The notes beneath the pieces are model-generated. The model saw only the letters and a list, made by a program, of their open reading frames with translations. It did no database searches and had not been told where the DNA came from. From assembly GCA_964525555.1 (NCBI GenBank), contig CAZGHN010000001.1, positions 393,938 through 457,937 on the forward strand: 64,000 nt of DNA, written 5' to 3'. This stretch comes from JAFGHJ01 sp964525555 (GTDB taxonomy: Bacteria; Hydrothermota; UBA3072). Of the stretch, positions 9,373 through 18,094 are shown piece by piece (the stretch's first letter is position 1; each line of letters starts with the position of its first letter). The translations under genes and the position numbers were made by a program.

Positions 9373-10545
9373 TTATCTCTCTTTAATCGGTATATACTTT
9401 ACGTTAACCGGACCATTATAGATACCGCGAGGTCTGAATATCCTATTAGATTCTCTGTATTCGAGAATGTGCGCCATCCAGCCAGCACAACGTGCCATAG
9501 CGAAAATCGAAGTAAACATATCGGTAGGAATACCAAGTGCTTTATATACAAAACCCGAATAAAAATCGACATTTGGATATATGCCCTTAGGACCACATTT
9601 CTTTTCCATAATTTCTTCGACTTTCAAGGCAGTCTTGAATAAAACTTCATCTCTTCTGTCGGTCAAATCTCTGGCGTATTTCTTTAGAATACGAGCCCGC
9701 GGGTCAAGGGTTTTATAAACTCTGTGTCCAAATCCCATTATATTTTCTTTTTTCTTAATTGCATTATTTATATACTTCTCTACTTTTTCAGGACCTCCTA
9801 TTTTCTCCAGCATCCGTATAACTTTTTCGTTTGCTCCTCCATGAAGATATCCTTTTAGGGTACCTATAGCAGAAACGATAGAAGAGTAGACATCGGCTAA
9901 AGTCGAGGAGGTAACTAAAGTCCCGAAAGTCGAAGCGCAAACACCATGTTCAGCATGGAGTATTAAGCAAAGATCCAGGATTCTCGCCTCTTTTTTGCTG
10001 GGTTTTTCTCCATTAAGCATCCACAAGAAATTAGCCGCATAGGAAAGTTTATTATCCGGTGGGATAGGCTCCTTACCTTTTCTTATCCGGCCAAATGCAG
10101 CAATATAGGAAGGCATCTTACCCATAATTTGAATTCCGGCTTTTAAATCGCTCTCCCCGCCTACTTCATACTCTCCACCTTCGGGTAAACTCATTAGCGA
10201 AACACATGTATTAAGAACATCCATGGGATGAGCCGCAATAGGAAAATCCTTCAGCCACTTTATATCCTCAGTGTTCAAAGAAATATGTGCTTCAAGATCA
10301 CTCGAAAATTTCTTTAGTTCGGTTTTTGTGGGAAGATTCCCGTAAATCAAAAAATAAGCTGTTTCTTCATATGTGGACTTTTCTGCTAACTCTTCTATTG
10401 GTATACCACGGTATATCAAAATACCGTCTTTACCGTCTATATAACTTATAGATGTCTCAAAAGCAGCAACCCCCTCAAGTCCATGTGAGAAAAAATCATA
10501 ATCCTGTCTTAAACCGCTCTTATTATTTATGTTTTTGTTACCCAT
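9373..10545 (-). CDS. gltA: Citrate synthase
   Basis: 390 residues, a short (type II-like) citrate synthase that condenses acetyl-CoA and oxaloacetate. The catalytic residues can be placed: His235 in LHGGANEKV, His274 in GFGHRVYK and Asp327 in PNVDFYSG. The C-terminal RPRGIYNGP binds CoA/citrate in the family. It is the first gene of a four-gene operon making 2-oxoglutarate. AAGGTAGGG before the ATG at 10545 is a plausible ribosome binding site. No succinate-side TCA genes follow, so the operon may mainly supply glutamate carbon. Confidence 0.95.
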   Translation of the reverse strand: MGNKNINNKSGLRQDYDFFSHGLEGVAAFETSISYIDGKDGILIYRGIPIEELAEKSTYEETAYFLIYGNLPTKTELKKFSSDLEAHISLNTEDIKWLKDFPIAAHPMDVLNTCVSLMSLPEGGEYEVGGESDLKAGIQIMGKMPSYIAAFGRIRKGKEPIPPDNKLSYAANFLWMLNGEKPSKKEARILDLCLILHAEHGVCASTFGTLVTSSTLADVYSSIVSAIGTLKGYLHGGANEKVIRMLEKIGGPEKVEKYINNAIKKKENIMGFGHRVYKTLDPRARILKKYARDLTDRRDEVLFKTALKVEEIMEKKCGPKGIYPNVDFYSGFVYKALGIPTDMFTSIFAMARCAGWMAHILEYRESNRIFRPRGIYNGPVNVKYIPIKER

Positions 10546-10639
10546 TTTTTCCCTACCTTATTTTATAGTAATTTGCAAACATAAATTATATCTCTTAGTT
10601 TTTTCTGCAACCCCCTACGTTAAAATTAAAAATAAAATA

Positions 10640-10930
10640 TGAAAAATCTTTTTACCACAGAGAACACAGAGGAAAAACAAAGAACACACAGAGAAAAAAT
10701 TTTATTTGTATCGTCTAAAACTCAACACACAGCCTCAAAATAATTTAACCACGAAACACACAAAATACACGAAACCCGACCTCACCCAATTTTTATTTCA
10801 TTTTTTAACGATCCAACGAACCCGCGACCTAACGAACCAACTAAAGAAGTAACAACAGATCACACAAATAGCACAAATAATTTTTTGTTCTTTTTTAAAC
10901 TACTAACTGCTGACTTCTAACTACTTCCTA
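10640..10930. repeat. Intergenic mosaic upstream of the citrate synthase operon
   Basis: The 392-bp space between gltA and the next gene contains no convincing gene. It is built of dispersed words: ACCACAGAGAACACAGAGG (about 10654-10673), a second copy reading AGAACACACAGAGA (10681-10694), AACCACGAAACACACAAAATA (10747-10767), CGAACCCGCGACCTAACGAA, and ACTAACTGCTGACTTCTAACT (about 10904-10924). Read on the minus strand, the TCTGTGTTCTCTGTGG form points towards gltA. Confidence 0.7.
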
Positions 10931-10937
10931 TTTACAA

Positions 10938-11789
10938 TTACTCAACCGAGATGAATTTACTTACACCTTTTTCTTTGTCTGCTGTAATTTTCGCAAGGTA
11001 TATTCCCGCAGGTAAATCCACATAGATCCTATGCGGACCTTCCAACTGTCTGCCGGGTACTTTTACAGCTACTTTCTGTCCCGAGAGATTGAATATTTCT
11101 ATTAATATGTGGGCGGATGAAATAAGTGAGTATTCTATACAGTTAATTGAATTCTTTGTTATTTTCAAAATCCCTTCATTTTTCTGAGGAAGCTCAATTC
11201 CACTTCCATCCCAACCAAAAGTAATGCTATCAAGATACAGTGTACAGGCCGGGTTTGCAACTGACGAGTTGGTATAAATCCATAAATCACATTGTATTAT
11301 AGGAAGATCTATTGTGTCCCCTCCACTAGTCGTATCGGAAACGATACAAATCAACTCGTTCCAGGCGTCCATAGCCAAATCGGAATTTTGATATATACTG
11401 AAAATACTCCATGTCCAATCGGAATCCCTGGTGAAAGCACAGATGCTATCAACGGGTGCTCCCGCAGGAATATACAGATAATACCATATAGAGTCTCCCC
11501 AAGTTGCTTGATCTAAAAATTCGTTGCAATACAGAAGCCACAAGGATAAAGCGCCAACACCGCCAAGAGTATCAATAAGAGGGAGCTGTACTGAATGGGT
11601 ACCGCTGTACGCTCTGTCCGTTACAACTTTAATATCGTTATACCTGTTAAAGTCTCTTGTAGCAGCCCATGGCCATATAGAATCTGCCGGAGTATCATAC
11701 TCGAAATCGAATACTATTCTTCCTGCCTGCACATCGGATGAAGCGAAAAATACAATAGACAAAAAAACGATAAATAGAAATTCCCTCAT
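10938..11789 (-). CDS. Secreted protein, jelly-roll-like domain plus T9SS-type sorting domain
   Basis: 283 residues. A signal peptide (MREFLFIVFL to about residue 22) is followed by a beta-rich, Trp/Tyr/Asp-rich domain (about 25-195). The C-terminal 75 residues end in LPAGIYLAKITADKEKG, the pattern of type 9 secretion (Por) or FlgD-like sorting domains. It is clearly homologous to the protein at 20861-21733: both contain YIPAGAP followed by an RDSDW segment and a shared GDTIDLPIIQ. The domain resembles carbohydrate-binding modules of the family 11/galactose-binding fold type, but I cannot assign a ligand. The start has a perfect AAGGAGG and a good promoter upstream. Probably surface-exposed or exported. 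Confidence 0.8.
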   Translation of the reverse strand: MREFLFIVFLSIVFFASSDVQAGRIVFDFEYDTPADSIWPWAATRDFNRYNDIKVVTDRAYSGTHSVQLPLIDTLGGVGALSLWLLYCNEFLDQATWGDSIWYYLYIPAGAPVDSICAFTRDSDWTWSIFSIYQNSDLAMDAWNELICIVSDTTSGGDTIDLPIIQCDLWIYTNSSVANPACTLYLDSITFGWDGSGIELPQKNEGILKITKNSINCIEYSLISSAHILIEIFNLSGQKVAVKVPGRQLEGPHRIYVDLPAGIYLAKITADKEKGVSKFISVE

Positions 11790-11821
11790 AATATCCTCCT
11801 TGAATATATTTCTATATTATT

Positions 11822-11849
11822 ATTATAAGAATTTTTTTGCTTTTGTAAA
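11822..11849 (-). promoter_or_regulatory. Sigma-70-type promoter for the secreted protein at 10938
   Basis: TTTACA (11844-11849), a 16-base spacer and a perfect TATAAT (11822-11827) on the minus strand. About 25 bases downstream comes AAGGAGG and the ATG at 11789. Confidence 0.6.
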
Positions 11850-11938
11850 GGGGTTTTTTTAGTTATAATTTTGACACAAAAATGCAGCGAGCGCAGAGTT
11901 TTTTGTTTTTACTAAGACCTAACACCAAAGACCTAAAC

Positions 11939-13198
11939 TCAGGCTCCCCTTATCTGTCCGTTACCTCTTATTATGAACTTGGTAGAAGTCAGTTCCTTTA
12001 AACCCATGGGACCTCTTGCGTGCAATTTTTGAGTGCTGATACCGATTTCTGATCCCATTCCGAACTGCCCACCATCGGTAAACCGGGTAGACGCGTTAAC
12101 GTAAACTGCCGCAGCATCCACCTCTTTTAAGAATTTATTGGCATCATTATAATTACTCGTTACGATAGATTCGGAATGTTTCGAGCCGTACTTATAAATA
12201 TGATTTATTGCATCATCTATACTATCCACTATCTTGACCGCCATTATGTAATCCAGATATTCTTCATACCAGTCATCCTCAGTAGCTTTTTTAATATCAG
12301 CTACTATCTTTCTCGATGCAGCGCATCCCCTGAGCTCAACGTTATTTTCGGAAAACTTTTTATAAATAAGGGGGAGAAAAGCCCCTGCTTTATCTTTATG
12401 TATAAGAAGGGTCTCGGCAGCATTACAAACTGCAGGACGGTCGGTCTTTGCGTTATAAACTATTTTCAAAGCCATATCTATATCCGCTGAAGAATCTACA
12501 TACACATGACAGTTACCCACACCTGTTTCGATGACGGGAACACTCGACTCCTTTACAACCCGCTGAATTAGACCTGCTCCTCCCCTGGGAATCAAAACAT
12601 CAAGATAATTGTTCATCTTGAACATTACCTCCGCGGCTTTACGATCTGTTGTCTGAACTAATTGAACAGATTCTTTAGGCAAACCCTCTGTAACAATAGC
12701 ATCCTGAATTATTTTCGTTAATATCTGATTAGAAATAAAAGCCTCAGAACCACCTCTAAGAAGAACGGCATTACCAGCCTTAAGGCATAATCCCGCGACA
12801 TCCACGGTTACATTTGGTCTTGCTTCATATATAATACCTATAACTCCAAGAGGAACTCTTATCTTACCCACTTCAAGCCCATTAGGTCTTCTTTTAATTC
12901 CTAAAACTTCACCAATGGGGTCTTCAAGCTGTACTACTTCTCTTAAGCCCTTTGCCATACCTTTGATTCTTTTTTCATTTAATTCCAACCTATCCAAAAG
13001 GGCTTTCGAAAGCCCGGCTTTCCTACCAGCTCTCATATCCTTATCGTTAATTGAAATAATTTCTTCCGATGAGTCTTCAATTTTTTTGGCAATGTTTAGT
13101 AATGCCCTATCTTTAATATCGGTCGAGGCATTAGCCAATATTCTCGAAGCTTCTTTTGCTTTTTTACCTTGTGCTAAAACCTCTTCTTTTATACCCAT
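11939..13198 (-). CDS. proA: Glutamate-5-semialdehyde dehydrogenase (gamma-glutamyl phosphate reductase)
   Basis: 419 residues, full length. It reduces glutamyl-5-phosphate with NADPH to glutamate-5-semialdehyde, the second step of proline synthesis. Family signatures: PLGVIGIIYEARPNVT near residue 115, the catalytic cysteine in DRPAVCNAAETLL, and the C-terminal ARGPMGLKELTS. It directly follows proB with no intervening base; its AGGAGG ribosome binding site lies inside the 3' end of proB. Operon proB-proA, as in many bacteria. Confidence 0.96.
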   Translation of the reverse strand: MGIKEEVLAQGKKAKEASRILANASTDIKDRALLNIAKKIEDSSEEIISINDKDMRAGRKAGLSKALLDRLELNEKRIKGMAKGLREVVQLEDPIGEVLGIKRRPNGLEVGKIRVPLGVIGIIYEARPNVTVDVAGLCLKAGNAVLLRGGSEAFISNQILTKIIQDAIVTEGLPKESVQLVQTTDRKAAEVMFKMNNYLDVLIPRGGAGLIQRVVKESSVPVIETGVGNCHVYVDSSADIDMALKIVYNAKTDRPAVCNAAETLLIHKDKAGAFLPLIYKKFSENNVELRGCAASRKIVADIKKATEDDWYEEYLDYIMAVKIVDSIDDAINHIYKYGSKHSESIVTSNYNDANKFLKEVDAAAVYVNASTRFTDGGQFGMGSEIGISTQKLHARGPMGLKELTSTKFIIRGNGQIRGA

Positions 13199-14341
13199 TT
13201 AACAACCTCCTATAACCATATTTCTTCTATGAATTATCTCTTCCTGATTTATGTAACCCAGTATAGAGAAAATCTCACTGGAATGGTGACCTTTTATTTT
13301 TTCAATTTCATTACTGGAATAGTCAACCAGTCCCTTTCCAATCTCCTTCCCCTCGCTATTAAGTATTTTTACCAAACCTCCCGAGGAAAATTCACCAACC
13401 ACTTCCTTAACTCCACCGGGCAGCAAACTTTTACCTTTATTCACAAGAGCATCTTCCGCCCCTTCATCGACTTTAAGACTACCACAGATTGGCACATTAT
13501 AAGTAAACCATTGCTTTCTCTTGCAAAGACTATCTCCGGAAGGAAGAAATGTCGTACCCAGATTATACTCCTTATCCTCTTCAAGCATGTCTACCAAATC
13601 CACAATCACATTTTTCCTATATCCGGGACCGATAACCATTATTATTCCCGATCCTACTGCGGCTTTCGCAGCTTCAATCTTGGTATACATACCCCCAGTA
13701 CTAACTTCACTACCCGTGCTACCCGCTAATTTCTCTATCTCAGGAGTAATTTCTTCAACTTTCCTTACAACTTCAAGAGACTCAGCAGCTGCCTGAGAGG
13801 GATCGCCCTTATAAAGCCCTTCTACGTCGCTCAAATTTATTAAAACATCGGCTTCTGCAAGACTAGCTACCCTTGCCGACAAACTGTCGTTATCTCCAAA
13901 TTTAATCTCACTAGTCGCAACAGTATCATTCTCGTTGACGATAGGCACAACCTTATATTCCAGAAGTGTAATAATCGTATTAAAGGCATTCAAATAGCGA
14001 TCTCTATCTTCAAGGTCCCGAGAAGTAAGCAGAATCTGAGCTCCTTTTTCTCCATATTCACGCAAAAATCTGTTGTAGACGCCAATCAAAAGCCCCTGCC
14101 CTATTGCTGCCATTGCCTGCTGTTTGGGTATCAACTTGGGTCTTTTCTCACAACCTAACTCACCCATACCTGCACCTATCGCTCCGGAAGTAACAAGGAT
14201 TACTTCTTTACCTCTATTCTTAAGGTCGACCAACTGCCTGACGATATTATCTATCATCGTAAGATTAAGCTTGCCTACGGAATGGGTTATTGTAGAACTT
14301 CCTACTTTTACAACAATTCTTTTAAACTTTTTTGCTTTCAT
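13199..14341 (-). CDS. proB: Glutamate 5-kinase with PUA domain
   Basis: 380 residues. N-terminal amino-acid kinase domain (about 1-260) with KVGSSTIT, LVTSGAIGAG, NENDTV and GGMYTKIEAA; C-terminal PUA RNA-binding-like domain (about 280-370), as in long-form bacterial ProB. It phosphorylates glutamate, the committed step of proline synthesis, usually feedback-inhibited by proline. There is no Shine-Dalgarno; the ATG lies only six bases beyond a clear -10 box, so the mRNA is probably leaderless. First gene of proBA. Confidence 0.95.
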   Translation of the reverse strand: MKAKKFKRIVVKVGSSTITHSVGKLNLTMIDNIVRQLVDLKNRGKEVILVTSGAIGAGMGELGCEKRPKLIPKQQAMAAIGQGLLIGVYNRFLREYGEKGAQILLTSRDLEDRDRYLNAFNTIITLLEYKVVPIVNENDTVATSEIKFGDNDSLSARVASLAEADVLINLSDVEGLYKGDPSQAAAESLEVVRKVEEITPEIEKLAGSTGSEVSTGGMYTKIEAAKAAVGSGIIMVIGPGYRKNVIVDLVDMLEEDKEYNLGTTFLPSGDSLCKRKQWFTYNVPICGSLKVDEGAEDALVNKGKSLLPGGVKEVVGEFSSGGLVKILNSEGKEIGKGLVDYSSNEIEKIKGHHSSEIFSILGYINQEEIIHRRNMVIGGC

Positions 14342-14347
14342 GTCTTG

Positions 14348-14375
14348 AATATAAAACCTTGATTTTATTTGTCAA
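14348..14375 (-). promoter_or_regulatory. proBA promoter, predicted leaderless start
   Basis: TTGACA (14370-14375), 16-base spacer, TATATT (14348-14353), then six bases (CAAGAC) and the proB ATG at 14341. Transcription is expected to begin at or within a base or two of the start codon. Confidence 0.7.
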
Positions 14376-14394
14376 TAGTAACACATACCTATCC

Positions 14395-14600
14395 CACCCA
14401 TTAATTAGCCAAGCATTTACACGGATAAACACTGATTCTTTAAGTTGTTTTATTTTTTTGACTAATGACCAGTGACAAGTGACTTATGATTAAATTACTC
14501 ACACAGAGACACGGTAAACACAGAGCCTAGAAAGAAAGTTGAATGGTCAAATTGTTAAATAGCTGAATTGGCCTCCCGTCCTTTCTTCTTTTTTCTATGT
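14395..14600. repeat. Intergenic mosaic upstream of proB
   Basis: Contains CTAATGACCAGTGACAAGTG (14462-14481, an eight-base-period GACnAGTGAC-type word), TCACACAGAGACACGG (14499-14514) with AAACACAGAG, and TGAATGGTCAAATTGTTAAA (14541-14560). No gene visible. Word types match those of other spacers in the window. Confidence 0.6.
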
Positions 14601-14625
14601 GTAGCGTTTGCAATATTACACGAAA

Positions 14626-15108
14626 TTACTTTTCGTATCTCCAAATTTTTGGAAACACAAAAGACACTTCCTTTTTGTATTTTCCATACTCAGCGTCAAA
14701 CCTTTCACTTAAGTAATCCTCCTCTTTCTTTATCAATATTCTAAAAAAAATATACATCACGAAAGGAACAGAGAATGCTATCCAGGATTCAAATAAGAGG
14801 CAAACTCCCGGAACTGTAAGAAAAATAAAAGAAGAATATAAAGGATGCCGACATATAGAATAAACACCCTTTGTCCTTAGTATATCCTTAGAATAAGCTT
14901 TATGTACAGAAAAAGCCGAAGCAATATATAACAATAACCCAATAATTATAAGAAGAATACCCGGAATTAAAAATGCCATATACGGCAAGAATTTTATATG
15001 AAAAAACGGGTAAGTAAAATAATCAATAAAAATAATTATAGCTAAATACCCCAAAGATAAACCCGCGAATTTAATACCTATACCCCAAAACGGAATTCTA
15101 TCTGACAT
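14626..15108 (-). CDS. Isoprenylcysteine/phospholipid methyltransferase-like membrane protein
   Basis: 160 residues with about four hydrophobic segments. The RHPLYSSF motif and the later KKEEDYLSERFDAEYGKYKK are hallmarks of the bacterial isoprenylcysteine carboxyl methyltransferase/PEMT-like family: integral membrane, SAM-dependent, usually of unknown bacterial substrate. It starts 2 bp after the RND exporter stop, so the two are cotranscribed. By context it may modify a lipid or isoprenoid handled by the exporter; this is inference. Confidence 0.8.
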   Translation of the reverse strand: MSDRIPFWGIGIKFAGLSLGYLAIIIFIDYFTYPFFHIKFLPYMAFLIPGILLIIIGLLLYIASAFSVHKAYSKDILRTKGVYSICRHPLYSSFIFLTVPGVCLLFESWIAFSVPFVMYIFFRILIKKEEDYLSERFDAEYGKYKKEVSFVFPKIWRYEK

Positions 15109-15110
15109 AT

Positions 15111-17861
15111 TTATTCTCCTTCCCCACCTTTATCTGCTTTTAGAAGATTTCTTTTAACTATTCTTTCTGCTATATTAATAATAGAAGGCATGAACAGAAC
15201 CGTGGTAATAAAACACGCACCAACTCCCAAAAACAAAAGCGCTCCAAGTCCGATAAAACCTCTGTATTTAGATATCATAAGGGAACCGAAACCAGCCATA
15301 GTTGTAAGAGAAGTAAGGAGTACCGCTTTACCTGTACTCAAAAGCACATGAGGAGTACTGTTAAATCCTTCCACTCGATATCGATGTAAAATATGAACTC
15401 CATCATCTATACCTATCCCGACGATCATGGGTATACCTATTACATTAACCACCGTAAGCATCATTCCAAATGTAGAAAGGAGGCCCAACATCCACAAGCC
15501 TCCGGCAATCAGAGGAATAATACCTAAAAGGGCAAGCTTTAAACTTCGAAAATCCAACCACAATAAAAGAACTACTATAAACAAAGTTAGTACAGTTGCT
15601 CTCTTTCCGTCTCTACCAATCAATTCAATCAAACGAAGAAAAAGAGGCGGGAATCCGGTAGCTCTTTCGCTTACCAACTCAACCTGCTTGCTGAACCTTC
15701 TTAAATTTTCAAAATTCCATATATACTCTCTGGGAAATATATTAACAAGAAAAAGATCTTCGGCTTCGTTAACATAACGGCTCTTTATATTATACGGAAT
15801 ATTATCAAGACTTAGAAATTCAGGGTTTGACATATCATAAGCTTTCTTTCTCAATAAGGGTTCGTAAAATCTCTGAAATTCATTGAGCGCTTTAATTGCT
15901 CTTTCAGGATTTTTCCTTATCTTCCCTGCAAGGTTCAATATAATACTGTTCGGATTATCCGATTCGGGATCTCCGATTATTTCCCTACACTTCTTATCGA
16001 CCTTATCCTGCCCTCCGATAAAAGCAAGCTGAGAAAGCTCATAGATGTTCATATCAAGCCGTTCGAGCTGCTCTATCAGCCTTTGTAAATTGCCTGATGA
16101 TATGGGAATATTTCTTTTATTTCGAGCAAGCAAATTTCTTATTTTCTTTATATAAACAAGTCTCTTTTTCTGCTTTTCGATAGGCGGACAAAAGTCTCCT
16201 ATATTTTCGATAGTCGAAAAAGAGGGCATTTCTCTCGCTTTTTCAGCCAATTCATAGGACTCTTCAACTGTAGATGCGGTTACCATTGCATAATCGATAG
16301 AAAGGTCAAATGCATCAACGATTGTATCCTGAAGCATTACTGTAGGAAGACCTCTCGGTTCAATATTAAGCATGTTATAATCAAATCTTAGCCTATATTT
16401 ATACTGAAAGAAGAAAAATCCGGTAAGTAAAAATCCTATTAAAAGATACATTAAGGGGCGTCTACTTACACTTTTCCCAAAATTCTCCAGAGCTGTAAAT
16501 TCAATATTTTTTGGCTGAAAAGGTTTTTTTATGAATCTCGAGGAAAATCTTTCCATTGCAGAAAGAAAAGCAGGCAAACCAACTATAGTAACAACCATAG
16601 CACATATTATACCCATACCCAGAATAGCGCCCATCTCCTTTATACCCCTTGTAACAGATATCATAATAGCAAAAAAGGCCGAGGCAGTAGTTAAAGCTCC
16701 GGTGATAATTCCGCCTCCCGAACGCACTAAAGCTTCCTCCATTGCCGTAGGGGCATCCTTATCTATTGCTCTCCGTTCACTATAAAGAGAAATAATATGT
16801 ATCGAATAATCAATACCTAAACCAATCAGAATGACTCCGAACATGGCCGTCATTATATTCAATCTTCCGGGATAAACAGCAACAAGACCTACAGTAATTA
16901 TAATAGCCAACATGAGATTAACTCCCGCAAGTATCGGTATACTCAACATCCTGAAAGTTAGAACAAATAATAAAACAACAAGTATTAAAGCGAGTATAAG
17001 CCCATGCTTCATGTCTCTCTGCGTATAATACATTTCATCTCTCTGCAAAGGAATACTTCCGGTAAGACCCGCCTTCACACCCGGAAAATTTACCAAATTT
17101 TTGTTTAAAATAGCCTGAATAGAATCGGTTGAGGCTACATCTTTTTCTATGTCCATCTCGTTAAAAGTAGGCTTAACGGTCATCAAAAGAATTCTCTTAT
17201 CCTGAGAGATAAAATAAGGATCACCGTAAAGGAACCTTTCAACTGCCGCCTCGGCAATTTCCTTTTCCGATTCTTCTGGATAACTAATAAACCTATCCAT
17301 TGCGGTAATCCAGTACTGGAATCCATCAAGGGAGCGGACCGCTTCATCTTCTTTCTGTTTTGTGCTGAGTGCTTCATCGTCTCCGATGTATACTTCTTCG
17401 AAATTATCGTTAACACTACTCAAGAGAGGTATAAGATTTAAATCGGTAAACATATCATAGGTTTTTTCCAGGTCCTTCTCTTTCATAAGCATAAACCCGT
17501 GTCGAGCAAAAAAGTCTATATCGATCTTGTAGTATACTTCATCAACATATTCTGTCAGTTTCTCAATTTGCGAAGTTATTTTATCGGCAAATTTCTTTAT
17601 TTCTTTTTCCTCACCCTGTACCACAACTATTGAATTCGTAGCGCTATGGAATTCCTTTAAAATCCTGTCAAACTCCTTTGCCATAGGCTCTTTTGCCGGA
17701 AGCATATCAGCCCAGCTCATCTCCATTGTGAATCTTTTTGTTGCAGAAAAATAAATTATTATACCTAAAGAAAGCGCCGTCACAAAAAAAAGATAACCCA
17801 AAACCCGCCATGGATGAGTCATCGAAAAACGGGCCCAAGCCTTAAGTAATCTCTCTCTCAT
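15111..17861 (-). CDS. RND-superfamily (MMPL-type) exporter
   Basis: 916 residues. Two sets of membrane segments flank two large extracytoplasmic loops, the typical duplicated RND layout. The first hydrophobic segment is at about residues 20-40. The paired motifs GLGIDYSIHIISLY and GIGIDDGVHILHRY mark the two transmembrane repeats of the hydrophobe/MMPL branch, which exports lipids or hydrophobic compounds. GGGGG-TTTGAT precedes the ATG. The neighbouring LolA-like lipoprotein-sorting homologue and outer-membrane barrel upstream form a set often seen with this RND branch, suggesting lipid transfer to the outer membrane. The substrate is not known. Confidence 0.88.
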   Translation of the reverse strand: MRERLLKAWARFSMTHPWRVLGYLFFVTALSLGIIIYFSATKRFTMEMSWADMLPAKEPMAKEFDRILKEFHSATNSIVVVQGEEKEIKKFADKITSQIEKLTEYVDEVYYKIDIDFFARHGFMLMKEKDLEKTYDMFTDLNLIPLLSSVNDNFEEVYIGDDEALSTKQKEDEAVRSLDGFQYWITAMDRFISYPEESEKEIAEAAVERFLYGDPYFISQDKRILLMTVKPTFNEMDIEKDVASTDSIQAILNKNLVNFPGVKAGLTGSIPLQRDEMYYTQRDMKHGLILALILVVLLFVLTFRMLSIPILAGVNLMLAIIITVGLVAVYPGRLNIMTAMFGVILIGLGIDYSIHIISLYSERRAIDKDAPTAMEEALVRSGGGIITGALTTASAFFAIMISVTRGIKEMGAILGMGIICAMVVTIVGLPAFLSAMERFSSRFIKKPFQPKNIEFTALENFGKSVSRRPLMYLLIGFLLTGFFFFQYKYRLRFDYNMLNIEPRGLPTVMLQDTIVDAFDLSIDYAMVTASTVEESYELAEKAREMPSFSTIENIGDFCPPIEKQKKRLVYIKKIRNLLARNKRNIPISSGNLQRLIEQLERLDMNIYELSQLAFIGGQDKVDKKCREIIGDPESDNPNSIILNLAGKIRKNPERAIKALNEFQRFYEPLLRKKAYDMSNPEFLSLDNIPYNIKSRYVNEAEDLFLVNIFPREYIWNFENLRRFSKQVELVSERATGFPPLFLRLIELIGRDGKRATVLTLFIVVLLLWLDFRSLKLALLGIIPLIAGGLWMLGLLSTFGMMLTVVNVIGIPMIVGIGIDDGVHILHRYRVEGFNSTPHVLLSTGKAVLLTSLTTMAGFGSLMISKYRGFIGLGALLFLGVGACFITTVLFMPSIINIAERIVKRNLLKADKGGEGE

Positions 17862-17904
17862 ATCAAACCCCCTTTTTTTAAAAAGAATTTAGGAGCAAGA
17901 AGCT

Positions 17905-18060
17905 AGAATCCCACCACCAGAAAACATTATCTCACACAAAGCCACAAAGGACGCAAAGCCCCCCACACACTTTTTTTAACTTTGTTTTTTATTCTTCTTA
18001 CTACTCTCTACTTCCTACTCACTATCATCTAAATCCAAAATCCTAAATCCCAATTTACTA
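17905..18060 (-). repeat. 132-bp intergenic repeat, copy A (inverted relative to 26311-26442)
   Basis: Bases 17905-18036, read on the minus strand, match 26311-26442 on the plus strand with four mismatches in 132 positions by hand alignment (about 97%). The unit consists of ordered words: a GGATTT word, AGTAGGAAGTAGAGAGTAG, a run ending GTGTGTGGGGGG, CTTTGCGTCCTTTGTGGC, TTTGTGTGAGATAATG and GGTGGTGGGATTCT. It contains no gene. A further GGATTTAGGATTT word continues to about 18053. Confidence 0.9.
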
Positions 18061-18094
18061 ATTTTGCTTTTTGATTTTTGATATTTCATTTTAC

